The notes under the pieces: model-generated
Seen by the model: the letters and a program-made list of their open reading frames with translations, nothing else
The model's database searches: none
Told to the model about the DNA's origin: nothing
Program-made: the position numbers and the translations under genes
NCBI GenBank assembly: GCA_964578535.1
Contig: CAZODI010000003.1
Location: forward strand, 54,129-118,128
Source: PHBD01 sp964578535
Lineage (GTDB): Bacteria > Desulfobacterota > Syntrophia > Syntrophales > PHBD01
Length of the DNA stretch: 64,000 nt
Direction of reading: 5' to 3'
In this document: piece by piece, positions 42,297 to 50,818 of the stretch
Layout: every line of letters begins with the position of its first letter
Numbering within the stretch: the stretch's first letter is position 1

Positions 42297-42557
42297 TTAA
42301 ACCTTGATGAATTCACGAAGCTTGTCCTTCCCCGGCAGCCACTTTCCCCGATGGACGATTTCACCGTTCACTTTCAGCACCGGCGTGAAGGGGATGTGTT
42401 TCAGAACCGCCATGAGGTCCGTGACATGAACAATCTCGGCCTCCATCCCCTGCTCCGCAACCACCTCCCGGACCCTCTTGTGAAGTTTCCTGCAGAACGG
42501 GCATCCCGGCCCGATCACCTCGATCATCATTTTGTGGGGCTCGTTTTCCATCATCAT
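42297..42557 (-). CDS. glutaredoxin/thioredoxin-like protein
   Basis: 86 aa from the ATG at 42557; the frame also runs to a TTG at 42587. Thioredoxin-like fold with the active site C-P-F-C in G-P-G-C-P-F-C-R-K-L, and the cis-Pro region F-T-P-V-L-K-V-N-G-E. Related to the TM0996-type small thioredoxins found in the ars operon at 52 kb. Acts in cytoplasmic thiol exchange. It lies 71 bases upstream of the ABC ATPase on the same strand. Confidence 0.75.
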   Translation of the reverse strand: MMMENEPHKMMIEVIGPGCPFCRKLHKRVREVVAEQGMEAEIVHVTDLMAVLKHIPFTPVLKVNGEIVHRGKWLPGKDKLREFIKV

Positions 42558-42663
42558 CCCGTTGCATCCCGATCGATCTCCGATCAAAATTCAGGGTAGT
42601 CACGGCGTCTCTAAGTGCGATGCATATTTTCCGGCTCTGGCCAACGTTCTTTGAGGCATGGAT

Positions 42664-43776
42664 TCATTTGCTCCGTTCTCTTTGCCTGCTTGAACAGATC
42701 CCGCCGGCTTCGCTCGAAAAGCGATCGTCCGCACAGGCAAGACGTTGCAGTTTGAGAGATTCCCCTTTCGATTCTATCACCGGAACCCCCCGGCCTTCAA
42801 AAAGCGACTGCCCGATGGCAATCGGAATCCCGAAGTTTCCGCCTTGGAATGCTTCGAGGTAAGCAGCATTGACACCCAGCACGCGCCCGCTCATGTCCAG
42901 AAGAGGACCACCGCTTCCGCCGCCGACGGTCCGGGCGTCATAGACCAGAACGTGGGGATATGCCTCCCACAGGAAGCCGCTGGTGGTCGTTGGATTCAGC
43001 AGACCGCGTTTGGATAATTCCTCGGCTGTCGCATAACTGCACGGTTCATCGTCGTCTTGGGCATGATCGGATTCATCCAGCTTGGCCAGAACGGCATCGA
43101 GGCCCGTTGGAAAACCGACGAGAAGAATGGCCTGGGCCTCCCGGATCGTTTCACTCTCAGGAAACATTGTCAACGGTCGGGTTTCGGGTTTCCAGTTTAC
43201 CGTTCTAAGCGTGGCAATGTCGTATTTTTCGTCATAGGATACGGCCTCGACCGGCACTCCCTCGCCCTTTTCCTGGAAGAATGCCCGCAGGATGAGAAAG
43301 GCCGGCTTCAGGCCCGCCCGGATCAGGGCCTCATCTTTTTTCTCTTCCCACCAGGGCTGCGCCACGTGCCGGTTGCTCAGAAGCAATCCATCCGGTCCTG
43401 CGAGAAAAGCTGTTCCGCAATAATTGGTATACACAACCGGTCCCGTTCCCTTGATGTCGACGAGCGGTACACCCTGGGGATCGGCAATCGGCCGGCCGGA
43501 TTCATTCAAAACCTGCCGGAGGGGATGTCCCCCGGAATCGACAAACGTGTATGCACCCCATACGAACACCACGGCATCCCGGGCCTTCGACAGAGCTATT
43601 CCTCGCTTCGTCTGCCTTGATTCCATAACGGCCAGACGCTTTTCCAGACTTTCTATCTTCCGGTTCATCGCCTTCATGGACCCGTCCAGGTTTATGAGGG
43701 ATGCACATCCAACAAATAAACCGCAGAGCAGGATCGAAAGTCCAAGCAGGCCCAGGCGACTCTCCCGGCCTCTCAT
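42664..43776 (-). CDS. trypsin-like serine protease, lipoprotein
   Basis: 370 aa, lipobox F-V-G-C (Cys24), then a short coiled segment (about 35-55). The trypsin-like triad is visible: His137 in S-N-R-H-V-A, Asp186 in Y-D-I-A-T-L, Ser288 in G-G-G-S-G-G-P-L-L. No PDZ domain follows, unlike DegP. A membrane-tethered periplasmic protease, perhaps for quality control or cleavage of a specific partner. It overlaps by four bases the gene upstream (43773-44309), so translation is likely coupled. Confidence 0.85.
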   Translation of the reverse strand: MRGRESRLGLLGLSILLCGLFVGCASLINLDGSMKAMNRKIESLEKRLAVMESRQTKRGIALSKARDAVVFVWGAYTFVDSGGHPLRQVLNESGRPIADPQGVPLVDIKGTGPVVYTNYCGTAFLAGPDGLLLSNRHVAQPWWEEKKDEALIRAGLKPAFLILRAFFQEKGEGVPVEAVSYDEKYDIATLRTVNWKPETRPLTMFPESETIREAQAILLVGFPTGLDAVLAKLDESDHAQDDDEPCSYATAEELSKRGLLNPTTTSGFLWEAYPHVLVYDARTVGGGSGGPLLDMSGRVLGVNAAYLEAFQGGNFGIPIAIGQSLFEGRGVPVIESKGESLKLQRLACADDRFSSEAGGICSSRQRERSK

Positions 43777-44309
43777 TTTGGCCCCCCTTCTCTACCCCCC
43801 CGTTTCATTTTTCCACTCCAGAGTGGTGAGCCGCTATCATCCCGCAGTTGGATCCGCTCACCGGTTTTCTCGATGGAAATAGAAGCTGCAACGAGGTAAA
43901 CCTTGCCCTGCCTGTCCAGCATGCGGGAGCCTTGGATATGTACACCATCCCCCCGCTGGACCCGGAAACCCAATTTTTTTAAATACCACTGCGGTCCGAG
44001 CATGACCGTGTATTGTTCGTTTTCTGCCTGCAATGACAGCGAAACAGGACCGCTCCTCTCCTGAGAAGCAATCTCCGTCACGGTCCCTTTGACAGAGAGG
44101 ACGGTCTGAGGATCGTATCCCGAATCGATCTTCGAACCCCACCACCAACCCTGGGCCTGCAGACACGCTGGAAGGGAAAGCAGAAGAATGGCAAATGCCA
44201 CGACGGCAAGGACTCCCGATCCGTAACCCGGATGCCGGAAGAATGTCCGGTTTCTTCCACGAGAGGACAATCTGTATTCGGAAACGGATTTTGCGCTGAC
44301 AGGCATCAT
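43773..44309 (-). CDS. periplasmic protein of unknown function, paralog of the 44398-44859 product
   Basis: 178 aa from the ATG at 44309, with GAGGGAATGC upstream; the longer frame to 44435 overlaps a hairpin and is rejected. A basic N-terminus and a hydrophobic segment (about 30-50) serve as signal or anchor. The C-terminal part (from about 65) matches the other paralog: V-x-G-x-V-x-x-I/S, G-P-Q-W-Y-L, G-D-G-V-H-I-Q-G, and L-R-D-D-S-G-S-P-L-W-S-G at the end. Small beta-rich domain; possible OB-like fold. Function unknown. Confidence 0.65.
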   Translation of the reverse strand: MMPVSAKSVSEYRLSSRGRNRTFFRHPGYGSGVLAVVAFAILLLSLPACLQAQGWWWGSKIDSGYDPQTVLSVKGTVTEIASQERSGPVSLSLQAENEQYTVMLGPQWYLKKLGFRVQRGDGVHIQGSRMLDRQGKVYLVAASISIEKTGERIQLRDDSGSPLWSGKMKRGGREGGPK

Positions 44310-44351
44310 GCATTCCCTCTTGAAATGAATTCTTGAAATCACAGGAATGTA

Positions 44352-44386
44352 GGGAAGGGTCTTTCTCTGGGAGAGCAACCCTTCCC
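44352..44386. terminator. hairpin after the 44398-44859 gene
   Basis: GGGAAGGGT at 44352-44360 pairs with ACCCTTCCC at 44378-44386, with additional internal pairing CTCT/AGAG. It lies just past the stop codon of the leftward gene. There is no good T-run, so it may be a weak terminator or an mRNA 3' stabiliser. Confidence 0.45.
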
Positions 44387-44397
44387 TTGTCAAGACG

Positions 44398-44859
44398 TTA
44401 CCTTCTCCGTCCCCAGCCGGCCCAGACGGGCACACCGGAGGCGTCCCTCAGGACAAGGACGGCCTCGCCCTTCTTCACCTCCGCGGCCAGGAACGCCGGC
44501 TTTCCGTTGAAGGTCGTCCGCACGCCCTTGATCTCCACTTTGTCTCCAGCGGCAAAGGGCTTGTCGAGGCGCTCGATGTACCAGCCCGGCCCCAGGTGAA
44601 CGGGAATCGTCTCCTTGTCCGTCTTGACCATCAGGGCGATTCCGTAATCCATCCGCCGCATGGGAACGGTCTTGTCAATGCTCACCACCTCGCCGGCCAG
44701 TGTTTCCACGGCTGCAGCATTGTACATCTGATTGTAGGGATTCCCCGGCCCCCAGCCGCCGCTTCCCCGCCAGCCCCGCCAGGGCGCGGCCGAAACGACG
44801 GTTGCCGTCACCAGAAACGCCACGACCACGATCAAACCCACCCATCTTTTCCTATTCAT
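44398..44859 (-). CDS. periplasmic protein of unknown function, paralog of the 43773-44309 product
   Basis: 153 aa from the ATG at 44859 with AGGAGAGGACGT upstream; the 369-aa frame to 45507 overlaps the Spy-like gene and is not real. Signal peptide ending V-S-A-A. Mature part: a Gly/Trp-rich start (W-R-G-W-R-G), then V-x-x-L-A-G-E-V-V-S-I, G-P-G-W-Y-I-E-R-L, G-D-K-V-E-I-K-G-V-R, and L-R-D-A-S-G-V-P-V-W-A-G at the end, matching the neighbour. Such proteins are often found next to Spy/CpxP-like metal-stress proteins, as here. Confidence 0.75.
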   Translation of the reverse strand: MNRKRWVGLIVVVAFLVTATVVSAAPWRGWRGSGGWGPGNPYNQMYNAAAVETLAGEVVSIDKTVPMRRMDYGIALMVKTDKETIPVHLGPGWYIERLDKPFAAGDKVEIKGVRTTFNGKPAFLAAEVKKGEAVLVLRDASGVPVWAGWGRRR

Positions 44860-44912
44860 ACGTCCTCTCCTTTCGTTTTCAAGGCACTCATCCGGCCCTC
44901 CGGTGACAGGGC

Positions 44913-45413
44913 TCAACGCCCCATCATCCCCCTGCCGCGGCCCATTCCGCCCGGACCTCCCCTGCCCATGCCGCGACGGACTCGCTGGACGATCTCCGAA
45001 TCCATCGCCACAGCTCGCTGCTCCGGTGTCAGGATCCCGAAAGCCTCCCGGAGATACAATTGCTCGTTTTCTCTGATCCGGTCCCACAGGAGACGCACCT
45101 CCTGCTGGACGATGCGGATCCGTTCCCAGTCGGGAGATGTCTCCAGCCAGAGTCTCCTCAATTCCCGGCTTCTGTCTTCGAGGGTATTCTGCATGGGCCT
45201 GATGTCCCGCAAGTGGGTTTCCCGCAGGACCGTGAGGTCCTCCCTTTGCCTGGGCATCAGATCCAGCCTTGGTATTTCCGTGAGATCCGGTGCCGCGTAG
45301 GAACCTGGACCGAACCTGCCCCTGGGGCTGCCATCCCTGCCTTCCGCCGGCGAAAAATCGGCCAGGAAGGCGGCAACCAGAATCATAATGATGAAGATGC
45401 CTGTTCTTTTCAT
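44913..45413 (-). CDS. Spy/CpxP/ZraP-like periplasmic protein
   Basis: 166 aa. Signal peptide at the start; the mature region is largely helical with L-T-E-I-P-R-L-D-L-M-P-R-Q-R-E-D-L and I-L-T-P-E-Q-R, the L-T-x-x-Q pattern of the Spy/CpxP superfamily. The C-terminus is Gly/Arg/Met-rich (G-M-G-R-G-x repeats), possibly metal-binding. Family members are periplasmic chaperones or zinc/copper sensors that act on two-component or sigma systems. It is on the same strand as the two paralogs downstream. Confidence 0.75.
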   Translation of the reverse strand: MKRTGIFIIMILVAAFLADFSPAEGRDGSPRGRFGPGSYAAPDLTEIPRLDLMPRQREDLTVLRETHLRDIRPMQNTLEDRSRELRRLWLETSPDWERIRIVQQEVRLLWDRIRENEQLYLREAFGILTPEQRAVAMDSEIVQRVRRGMGRGGPGGMGRGRGMMGR

Positions 45414-45535
45414 GAACTCCCCTCTCGTGGATAATGCAGCAATAACCGGACCAGGGAGAAGAGAACCATATAGCAGGGGAATGAGCCGTATTTATTGGTT
45501 TATTCATTCGTGACAGGATTAGCGATCAATCAAAT

Positions 45536-45585
45536 CCGGATACCTTGTATCCACCCAGGGGTGATCCTGCATACAAGGTATCCGG
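45536..45585. repeat. perfect 15-base inverted repeat after arsC
   Basis: CCGGATACCTTGTAT at 45536-45550 and its exact inverse ATACAAGGTATCCGG at 45571-45585, with an inner CACCC/GGGTG pairing in the 20-base spacer. It lies 12 bases past the arsC stop codon (leftward). It could be a transcription terminator for the ars operon (the leftward flank is AT-rich, weak T-run), an mRNA-stabilising hairpin or a mobile-element trace. No second copy was noticed in the window. Confidence 0.65.
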
Positions 45586-45597
45586 TTCACATCGGGG

Positions 45598-46005
45598 TCA
45601 GTGGAACTCCCCCTGCACCCACCCCCGGATCGCATCCCGGACAGACCGGAAACCCGCCAGGATCTCCTCCTCCGTCCCCTTGAGGAGGGACGGGTCCGGA
45701 AAACTCTGGTGACGCTTGCGACCGCCACCCAGGAAAACCGGGCAGGATTCCCTGGCGGAATCGCAGACCGTGACCACATCGTCAAAGGTCATATCCCGGA
45801 ATTCATCCACGCTCTTGGAACGGTGACCGTGGAGATCGATCCCGGCCTCTGCCATGACCTGGATTGCATAGGGGTTCACTCCCCGGGGCTCCGTCCCGGC
45901 GCTGAAGGCCTCGTACCGGTCCCCCTTGAGGGCTCGCAGGAAACCCTCGGCCATCTGGGAGCGGGAGGCGTTGTGGGTACAGATGAACAGGACTTTTTTC
46001 TTCAT
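45598..46005 (-). CDS. arsC: arsenate reductase, thioredoxin-coupled (LMW-phosphatase type) ArsC
   Basis: 135 aa from the ATG at 46005 with GAGGAGAAGAAAC upstream. Low-molecular-weight phosphatase P-loop with Cys9 and Arg15 (C-T-H-N-A-S-R), and the two further redox cysteines Cys81 and Cys88 (V-C-D-S-A-R-E-S-C) that mark the thioredoxin-dependent ArsC class. It reduces arsenate to arsenite for export by Acr3. Last gene of the ars operon, 11 bases after the VWA gene, and the operon itself supplies thioredoxins. Confidence 0.93.
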   Translation of the reverse strand: MKKKVLFICTHNASRSQMAEGFLRALKGDRYEAFSAGTEPRGVNPYAIQVMAEAGIDLHGHRSKSVDEFRDMTFDDVVTVCDSARESCPVFLGGGRKRHQSFPDPSLLKGTEEEILAGFRSVRDAIRGWVQGEFH

Positions 46006-46016
46006 GTTTCTTCTCC

Positions 46017-47429
46017 TCACATCACGAACGTCGAGATGAACGTGCCCAACTCGTTGAGATTGCGGCAGGGGCGCACCTCGCTGCAGTGGGGCCGGTAGGC
46101 CGGGATCGCGCTGTCCCCGTCCCCCCAGAGACTTTCAGGTTCGGGATTGAGCCAGACGACCCGGCGGCACCGCTCCTTGAGGCCCTCCAGGAGATCGGCC
46201 CGGGGATCGAGATAATTTGTCCGCCCGTCGCCGAGGATGATCAGCGTCGTTTTCGGGTCCAGGATGTCCAGGTGGTCCTTCGTGAACCGGGCCAGAGCCT
46301 GGCCGTAGTCGGAGATCTCCGGGTCGTGGTCCTCCGGTACCCGGTCTCCCGGGTCCCCGTAGACGGCGTTCCGCGGCATTCGGAGCCGGTAGTCGGCCAT
46401 AACGCGGTCCACGGCCCTCAGTACGTCGTGGTCCTCCATCGTGCCGCTGACATCCGCCACACTGGCGATGAAGACGAAACTCCGGACCCGGCTGAGGCAG
46501 TCCTGCAGAGAGTACAGGATGTTCAGCATGAAGGGGACCGCCTGCCAGACGGAATAGGAGACGTCGCAGAGGGCGACGATCTTCTGCTTCCTGGGCTGCC
46601 TCCGGCGATACCGAATCTCCAGGGGAACGGCTTCATGCCGAATGGCCAGGCGCAGCGTGTCCTTGACGTCCACCAGACCCTCCCGCTTTCTCCGGTATCG
46701 GTTTGCCACCCGGTCTCGGAGTTTCCGGGCCAGCCGCTCGATGGCCTTATGGACCTCCCGGGCCTCTTCCTCGGTCAGGTGGATGAAGGGCACCTCGCCC
46801 AAGTCGGCAGTCCGGACGCGGCTACGGCCGGAAGCGGGACCCGCTGGGAGCCTCTCGCACCGTCCCTCCTCGTCCGTCCGCAGGACCGCCGCCAGTCGCT
46901 CCTCCAGGAGCTCCTCCAGCATCCGCCGCTCCTCCGCGCCGATCCTCATGCCCCGTTCCCCAGGCGTTCCCCGGGCCGGGTCAAGCGGGGTTTCCGCGCC
47001 TTCTCCAGCCGCCGCAGACAGGTCGGCGAGGGAAATCTCGGGAACGTCCAGGTCCATGTCGAGGAGTTTCAGGAGTTCCCGGATCAGGGCCGCACGCCGG
47101 TCCGCCGGGAGGTCGGGGAACACGCCGTTATCCTCCCCTCCCGCCTCGTCGGCGGAGACGAGCTCGATCAGGCGTTGGGAGAGGCTGCGTGTCTGTTTCA
47201 GGGCGGCCCCCATCTGCAGGACCCGGACGTACAGGTCATAGATCTCCTCGAAGCGGTCCTCGTCTGATCGGCTCTTGACGAAGTTCGCCTTCAGGGCAGC
47301 GTGGAACTGTTCCTCGTCCGCCAGGTCGATACAGCGGACGTGGCGGATGGCGCTCAGGACCTCCGAGGTCGACACCCGGAGTCCCGAGGCCCGGCAGAGA
47401 CGGGCGAAGTGGAGGATCGCGGTGATCAT
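46017..47429 (-). CDS. VWA-domain protein, CoxE-like, partner of MoxR ATPase
   Basis: 470 aa from the ATG at 47429 with GGAGGCGAAACC upstream. The C-terminal third is a CoxE-type von Willebrand A domain: A-L-C-D-V-S-Y-S-V with a MIDAS-like D-x-S-x-S and later L-I-I-L-G-D-G-R-T-N. The N-terminal half is helical and acidic. VWA-MoxR pairs act as chaperones that load or activate metal centres, such as CO dehydrogenase or other large enzymes. Here the pair is embedded in an arsenic operon between TauE and arsC, which is unusual. Confidence 0.85.
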   Translation of the reverse strand: MITAILHFARLCRASGLRVSTSEVLSAIRHVRCIDLADEEQFHAALKANFVKSRSDEDRFEEIYDLYVRVLQMGAALKQTRSLSQRLIELVSADEAGGEDNGVFPDLPADRRAALIRELLKLLDMDLDVPEISLADLSAAAGEGAETPLDPARGTPGERGMRIGAEERRMLEELLEERLAAVLRTDEEGRCERLPAGPASGRSRVRTADLGEVPFIHLTEEEAREVHKAIERLARKLRDRVANRYRRKREGLVDVKDTLRLAIRHEAVPLEIRYRRRQPRKQKIVALCDVSYSVWQAVPFMLNILYSLQDCLSRVRSFVFIASVADVSGTMEDHDVLRAVDRVMADYRLRMPRNAVYGDPGDRVPEDHDPEISDYGQALARFTKDHLDILDPKTTLIILGDGRTNYLDPRADLLEGLKERCRRVVWLNPEPESLWGDGDSAIPAYRPHCSEVRPCRNLNELGTFISTFVM

Positions 47430-47445
47430 GGTTTCGCCTCCCGTT

Positions 47446-48366
47446 TCAGCAAGCATCCTCCCTCGGGGACTCCCCCAGGTGGCGCCGGACCGCCTCCATG
47501 TCGGGGCGGCACTTGCACAACACATTCAGGGTGTCGAGAACGACCTCCTGCGTGACGTCGTGAATGTCCAGGGCCATCAGGGCCCTCGTCCAGTCGAGGG
47601 TTTCCGATACGCAGGGCTTTTTCTTCAGGTCCAGGCTCCGCAGGTCCCGCACGGCGGCCACGATCTTCCCGGCAAAGTCCCGGTCGATGCCGGGGAATTT
47701 CACCTCCACGATCGCCCGCTCCCGCTCCATGTCGGGATAGTCGATGTACAGGTGAAGGCAGCGGCGTTTGAGGGTGTCGCTCATCTCCCGGACGTTGTTG
47801 GAGGTCAGCACCACAAAGGGGATGTTGCGAGCGGTCCTCGTGCCGAGTTCGGGAATGGAGACCTGGAAGTCGCTCAGGACCTCCAGCAGAAAGGCCTCGA
47901 ACTCAGGGTCCGACTTGTCCACCTCGTCAACGAGAAGCACCACCGGATCCTCTGACGTGATGGCCTGGAGCAGCGGCCTGGACTGGAGAAACCGCTCGGA
48001 GAAGAAGGCATTCTCCTGGCCGGCGATCCGTTCCACCGCTTCGGACAGGGTCTGCGTCCCCGCGATGACGTCATGGATCTTCTCCTTGAGCATCTGGGTG
48101 TAGAGAAGTTGCTTCGAATACTCCCAGTCGTAGAGGGCCTTGCTCTCGTCGAGCCCTTCGTAGCACTGGAGGCGGATCAGCCTTCTCTCGAGGGCACGGG
48201 CGGCGGCCTTGGCGAGTTCCGTCTTGCCGACCCCGGCGGGCCCCTCCACGAGGATCGGCCGGTTCGTCACTGCGGCCAGGAAGACCACTGTGGCGATCTC
48301 CTTGGAGGCGATGTACCCCGCCTCCATCAGCCTGTCCCGGGCATCCGCCACATCTTTGAACTTCAT
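47446..48366 (-). CDS. MoxR-family AAA+ ATPase
   Basis: 306 aa from the ATG at 48366 with GGAGGCATTC upstream. AAA+ core: Walker A G-P-A-G-V-G-K-T-E-L, Walker B V-L-L-V-D-E-V-D-K, sensor 1 V-L-T-S-N-N and the arginine-finger region R-R-C-L-H-L-Y. With the VWA protein it forms the usual MoxR-VWA pair for maturation of a metalloenzyme or a protein complex. Its target in this operon is unknown. Confidence 0.9.
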   Translation of the reverse strand: MKFKDVADARDRLMEAGYIASKEIATVVFLAAVTNRPILVEGPAGVGKTELAKAAARALERRLIRLQCYEGLDESKALYDWEYSKQLLYTQMLKEKIHDVIAGTQTLSEAVERIAGQENAFFSERFLQSRPLLQAITSEDPVVLLVDEVDKSDPEFEAFLLEVLSDFQVSIPELGTRTARNIPFVVLTSNNVREMSDTLKRRCLHLYIDYPDMERERAIVEVKFPGIDRDFAGKIVAAVRDLRSLDLKKKPCVSETLDWTRALMALDIHDVTQEVVLDTLNVLCKCRPDMEAVRRHLGESPREDAC

Positions 48367-48435
48367 GAATGCCTCCCCTCTTCCGGTCCCGCCTCGGTGC
48401 CATCCGGCAGCGGTCATCCTCTACGTTTCCCTTAA

Positions 48436-49170
48436 TTAAAACATCGTATAGATCTTATATGCCGTCATGACAACAATCAGGATCCCGAAGAACTGTCGGA
48501 TCCGGTTTCCAGGAACGTAGAGGCTCGTCAGCCGCGCGCCCAGGAAGGAGCAGACGGCCCCGACGGCCAGCAGGCTCCAGGTCAGCGTCGGGTCGAAACG
48601 GGCCGTCGCCATGTGGGGGATCAGGGAAGAAAAGGACGGAGGCATGACGGCGAAGGCGTTGATCCCCGCGGCCTTCTTGGGATCGAAGCCCACCAGGATC
48701 AGGGTCGGCATGAGGAGGAACCCGGGACCGATGCCCAACAGCCCGCTGAGAACGGAGATCGGTACCGCAAGGAGGAGGGCCAGGCGGAAGTTCTCGTTGC
48801 CCGGCCGGGCCTGAACGGGACGGAATAGCCGGTAGGCCAGATAGATCACCGAAGCCAGGTAAGCCGCCCAGACGATCATGATGGGAGTGGTCTGGACAAG
48901 CCAGGCCCCGACGGGAGCGGTCAGGGTGGTTACGGCGGCCAGGGTGATTGCCTTCCGCCAGTCCACATACCCGCTCTGGGCGAAACCGATGACGGAGAAA
49001 AGGGCCGTGATGCCGTTCAGGAGCAGGCTCAGCGGCTGAACCTGGTGGACCAGGTCGGGTAGGAAAAAGGCCAGGAACGGCACCGCCGAGAAGGCCACCC
49101 CGAGCCCCAGCATACCGGAGGCGAACGACAGGACCCCCAGGCCGACGATCATGATGACCATGGTATTCAT
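48436..49170 (-). CDS. TauE/SafE-family (sulfite exporter-like) permease
   Basis: 244 aa, about eight membrane helices. Family marks: G-L-G-V-A-F-S-A-V-P near the start and the internal repeat G-L-L-G-I-G-P-G-F-L-L-M-P with conserved glycines. The family moves sulfite, sulfonates or other small anions. In an ars operon it could move a thiol, sulfur or arsenic-related anion; this is inference. 12 bases after the ccdA-like gene. Confidence 0.87.
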   Translation of the reverse strand: MNTMVIMIVGLGVLSFASGMLGLGVAFSAVPFLAFFLPDLVHQVQPLSLLLNGITALFSVIGFAQSGYVDWRKAITLAAVTTLTAPVGAWLVQTTPIMIVWAAYLASVIYLAYRLFRPVQARPGNENFRLALLLAVPISVLSGLLGIGPGFLLMPTLILVGFDPKKAAGINAFAVMPPSFSSLIPHMATARFDPTLTWSLLAVGAVCSFLGARLTSLYVPGNRIRQFFGILIVVMTAYKIYTMF

Positions 49171-49182
49171 GTTTCGACGCTC

Positions 49183-49887
49183 CTATCCCCCCCAGAACGG
49201 GTTGCCGATGAAGTAGACCCCCAGGATGGCGATAAAAGCCCCGGCCCCCTTGCGGAACCAGGAACCGGCCCCCTGCCAGCGGTCGCTCTCGACGAGCCGG
49301 CGGACCAAGGCGGTGGAACTGCCGGCGACCACGATGGGCAGACAGTGGCCGAAGGCGAACAGCAGGATGTACAGGATGCCCGAGGCTACCTGCTCCTGGA
49401 CGGTGATCACGGCCAGGATCGGGGCAATGAACCCGAAGGTGCAGGAACCGGACAGGAACCCGTAGGCCAGGCCCAGGAGAAACGCGCCTCCCATCCCCCG
49501 CAGCTTGAGGCGCTGCAGGAGACCTCCGGAGGTGGAGCAGGAATCCGTTCTCATCATCCCGAAGGCCACCCAGACCAGGACGATGCCCACCAGGACCTGC
49601 CAGTAATTCCCCACGTCCCCCAGCATCCGGCCGAGGAGCGCGCAGATGATGCCGATCACGGCGATGGTAATGAACAGGCCCGCCGTGAAGGCCGCCGCGT
49701 AGCCGCCGGCCTCGCGGGGCTCGAGGAGTCGCTGCTGGCCGCCCACGTAGGCCACGATCAGGGGGATGGAGGCCAGGTGGCAGGGGCTAAAGAGGACGCT
49801 GACCATGCCCCACAGGAAGCAGCCCAGGGCCGCCCAGGCGGGTGCGCCGGTCATCCACGCGTTGATTGTCAGGAAGAAGGATTCCAC
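49183..49887 (-). CDS. CcdA-family thiol transporter
   Basis: 234 aa, six membrane helices. The two intramembrane cysteines are visible in F-S-P-C-H-L-A and G-S-C-T-F-G-F-I-A-P, as in CcdA/DsbD-beta. It passes reducing power from cytoplasmic thioredoxin across the inner membrane to a periplasmic thioredoxin-like protein, here the product encoded 10 bases upstream. The pair gives the ars operon a periplasmic reductant supply. Confidence 0.9.
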   Translation of the reverse strand: MESFFLTINAWMTGAPAWAALGCFLWGMVSVLFSPCHLASIPLIVAYVGGQQRLLEPREAGGYAAAFTAGLFITIAVIGIICALLGRMLGDVGNYWQVLVGIVLVWVAFGMMRTDSCSTSGGLLQRLKLRGMGGAFLLGLAYGFLSGSCTFGFIAPILAVITVQEQVASGILYILLFAFGHCLPIVVAGSSTALVRRLVESDRWQGAGSWFRKGAGAFIAILGVYFIGNPFWGG

Positions 49888-49897
49888 GTCGATTCCC

Positions 49898-50299
49898 TCA
49901 CTGCACGCCCAGGGCCTTGAGCTGGGCCACGATGGCCTCCTCGCTCATGAAGCCCATGTGGCGCGACATCTCGCGGCCGTTTTTGTCGTAGAAGATCTGG
50001 GTGGGAATCGCCCGGACACCGAAATGCTGTGCCGCATCGCGGTGATAGCGGAGATCGATGAACACAATGGCTGCCTTCCCCCGGTAGCGCTTCTCCAGCC
50101 GGTCGAGGATCGGCGCCATCATCTTGCAGGGAATGCAGGAGGCGGCTCCCAGGTCCACCATGGTGACCATACCCTTCACGGGAATCGTCATCGTGTCGGC
50201 CCTGGCAGGCGTGTGAACGGCCAGGACAAGAAGAGCCATGCCTATCCAGAGTCCTGCATATCGATACATTTTCCAGTAGTTGAACGTTCTCACAGACAT
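49898..50299 (-). CDS. periplasmic thioredoxin-like protein
   Basis: 133 aa from the ATG at 50299 (GAGAGGAA upstream); an ATG at 50311 also exists. Signal peptide or anchor at about 10-33 ending A-R-A. Thioredoxin fold with active site C-I-P-C and the cis-Pro motif R-A-I-P-T-Q-I-F. Likely receives electrons from the CcdA-like protein and keeps periplasmic cysteines, perhaps of the Spy-like or permease proteins, reduced. Confidence 0.85.
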   Translation of the reverse strand: MSVRTFNYWKMYRYAGLWIGMALLVLAVHTPARADTMTIPVKGMVTMVDLGAASCIPCKMMAPILDRLEKRYRGKAAIVFIDLRYHRDAAQHFGVRAIPTQIFYDKNGREMSRHMGFMSEEAIVAQLKALGVQ

Positions 50300-50338
50300 T
50301 TCCTCTCTCATGGATTTTGTGTCGTTTCTTTGCAGAGT

Positions 50339-50713
50339 TTATGACGTCAGGGAATTTCGTATCAATGCCTTGATCCGATCGATGTCGTCCCGCTTCAGGA
50401 CCTCGCCGAAGGCCTTCTCGACGCCCATCTCCGTGACGACAAAGTGGTTCATGACGGGCGCCTCAACGTGCTCCAGGATCTTCGCGGCACAGGCGACGGG
50501 GCATCCGTCCAGGACCAGCATGTCTTCGGCGTCTTTCGCCGAACGGACGAAGCCGCTCCTGTGGGCCGCAATGCCAGCCAGGCAGAACAGGCGCCCCTGC
50601 CCTTCCCCCGCCAGTTCCACGGCCAGTTGATGCGTCATCTGGCCCACGTTCGACGCCCCGGCGCACCAGACGATCATGCGATTGCTCCCCGCGGCACAGC
50701 ACTCGTCAGCCAT
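50339..50713 (-). CDS. DGC-domain (putative zinc-binding) protein
   Basis: 124 aa. Conserved cysteine pattern of the DGC family: an N-terminal C-C, then W-C-A-G-A-S-N-V-G, L-F-C-L-A-G-I, and D-G-C-P-V-A-C-A (the D-G-C box). These proteins are thought to bind zinc or another soft metal and often neighbour arsenic genes. AGGAGGATATC precedes the ATG. It sits between Acr3 and the periplasmic thioredoxin. Confidence 0.87.
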   Translation of the reverse strand: MADECCAAGSNRMIVWCAGASNVGQMTHQLAVELAGEGQGRLFCLAGIAAHRSGFVRSAKDAEDMLVLDGCPVACAAKILEHVEAPVMNHFVVTEMGVEKAFGEVLKRDDIDRIKALIRNSLTS

Positions 50714-50818
50714 GATATCCTCCTGATATTAGATGATCCCGTTCTGTGGAGATGACTGGAACGGGAAAGAGAATCCATTTCAACACAGGATGTTCTCTGT
50801 CAGGCGTCCGGAAACATC

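Noticed and set aside
44860..45507. N-terminal extension of the 44398-44859 gene
   Set aside because: Overlaps the Spy-like gene in another frame; the signal peptide and ribosome site define the start at 44859.
46086..47267. 393-codon plus-strand frame opposite the VWA gene
   Set aside because: Shadow of the CoxE-like gene; composition unlike a natural protein.
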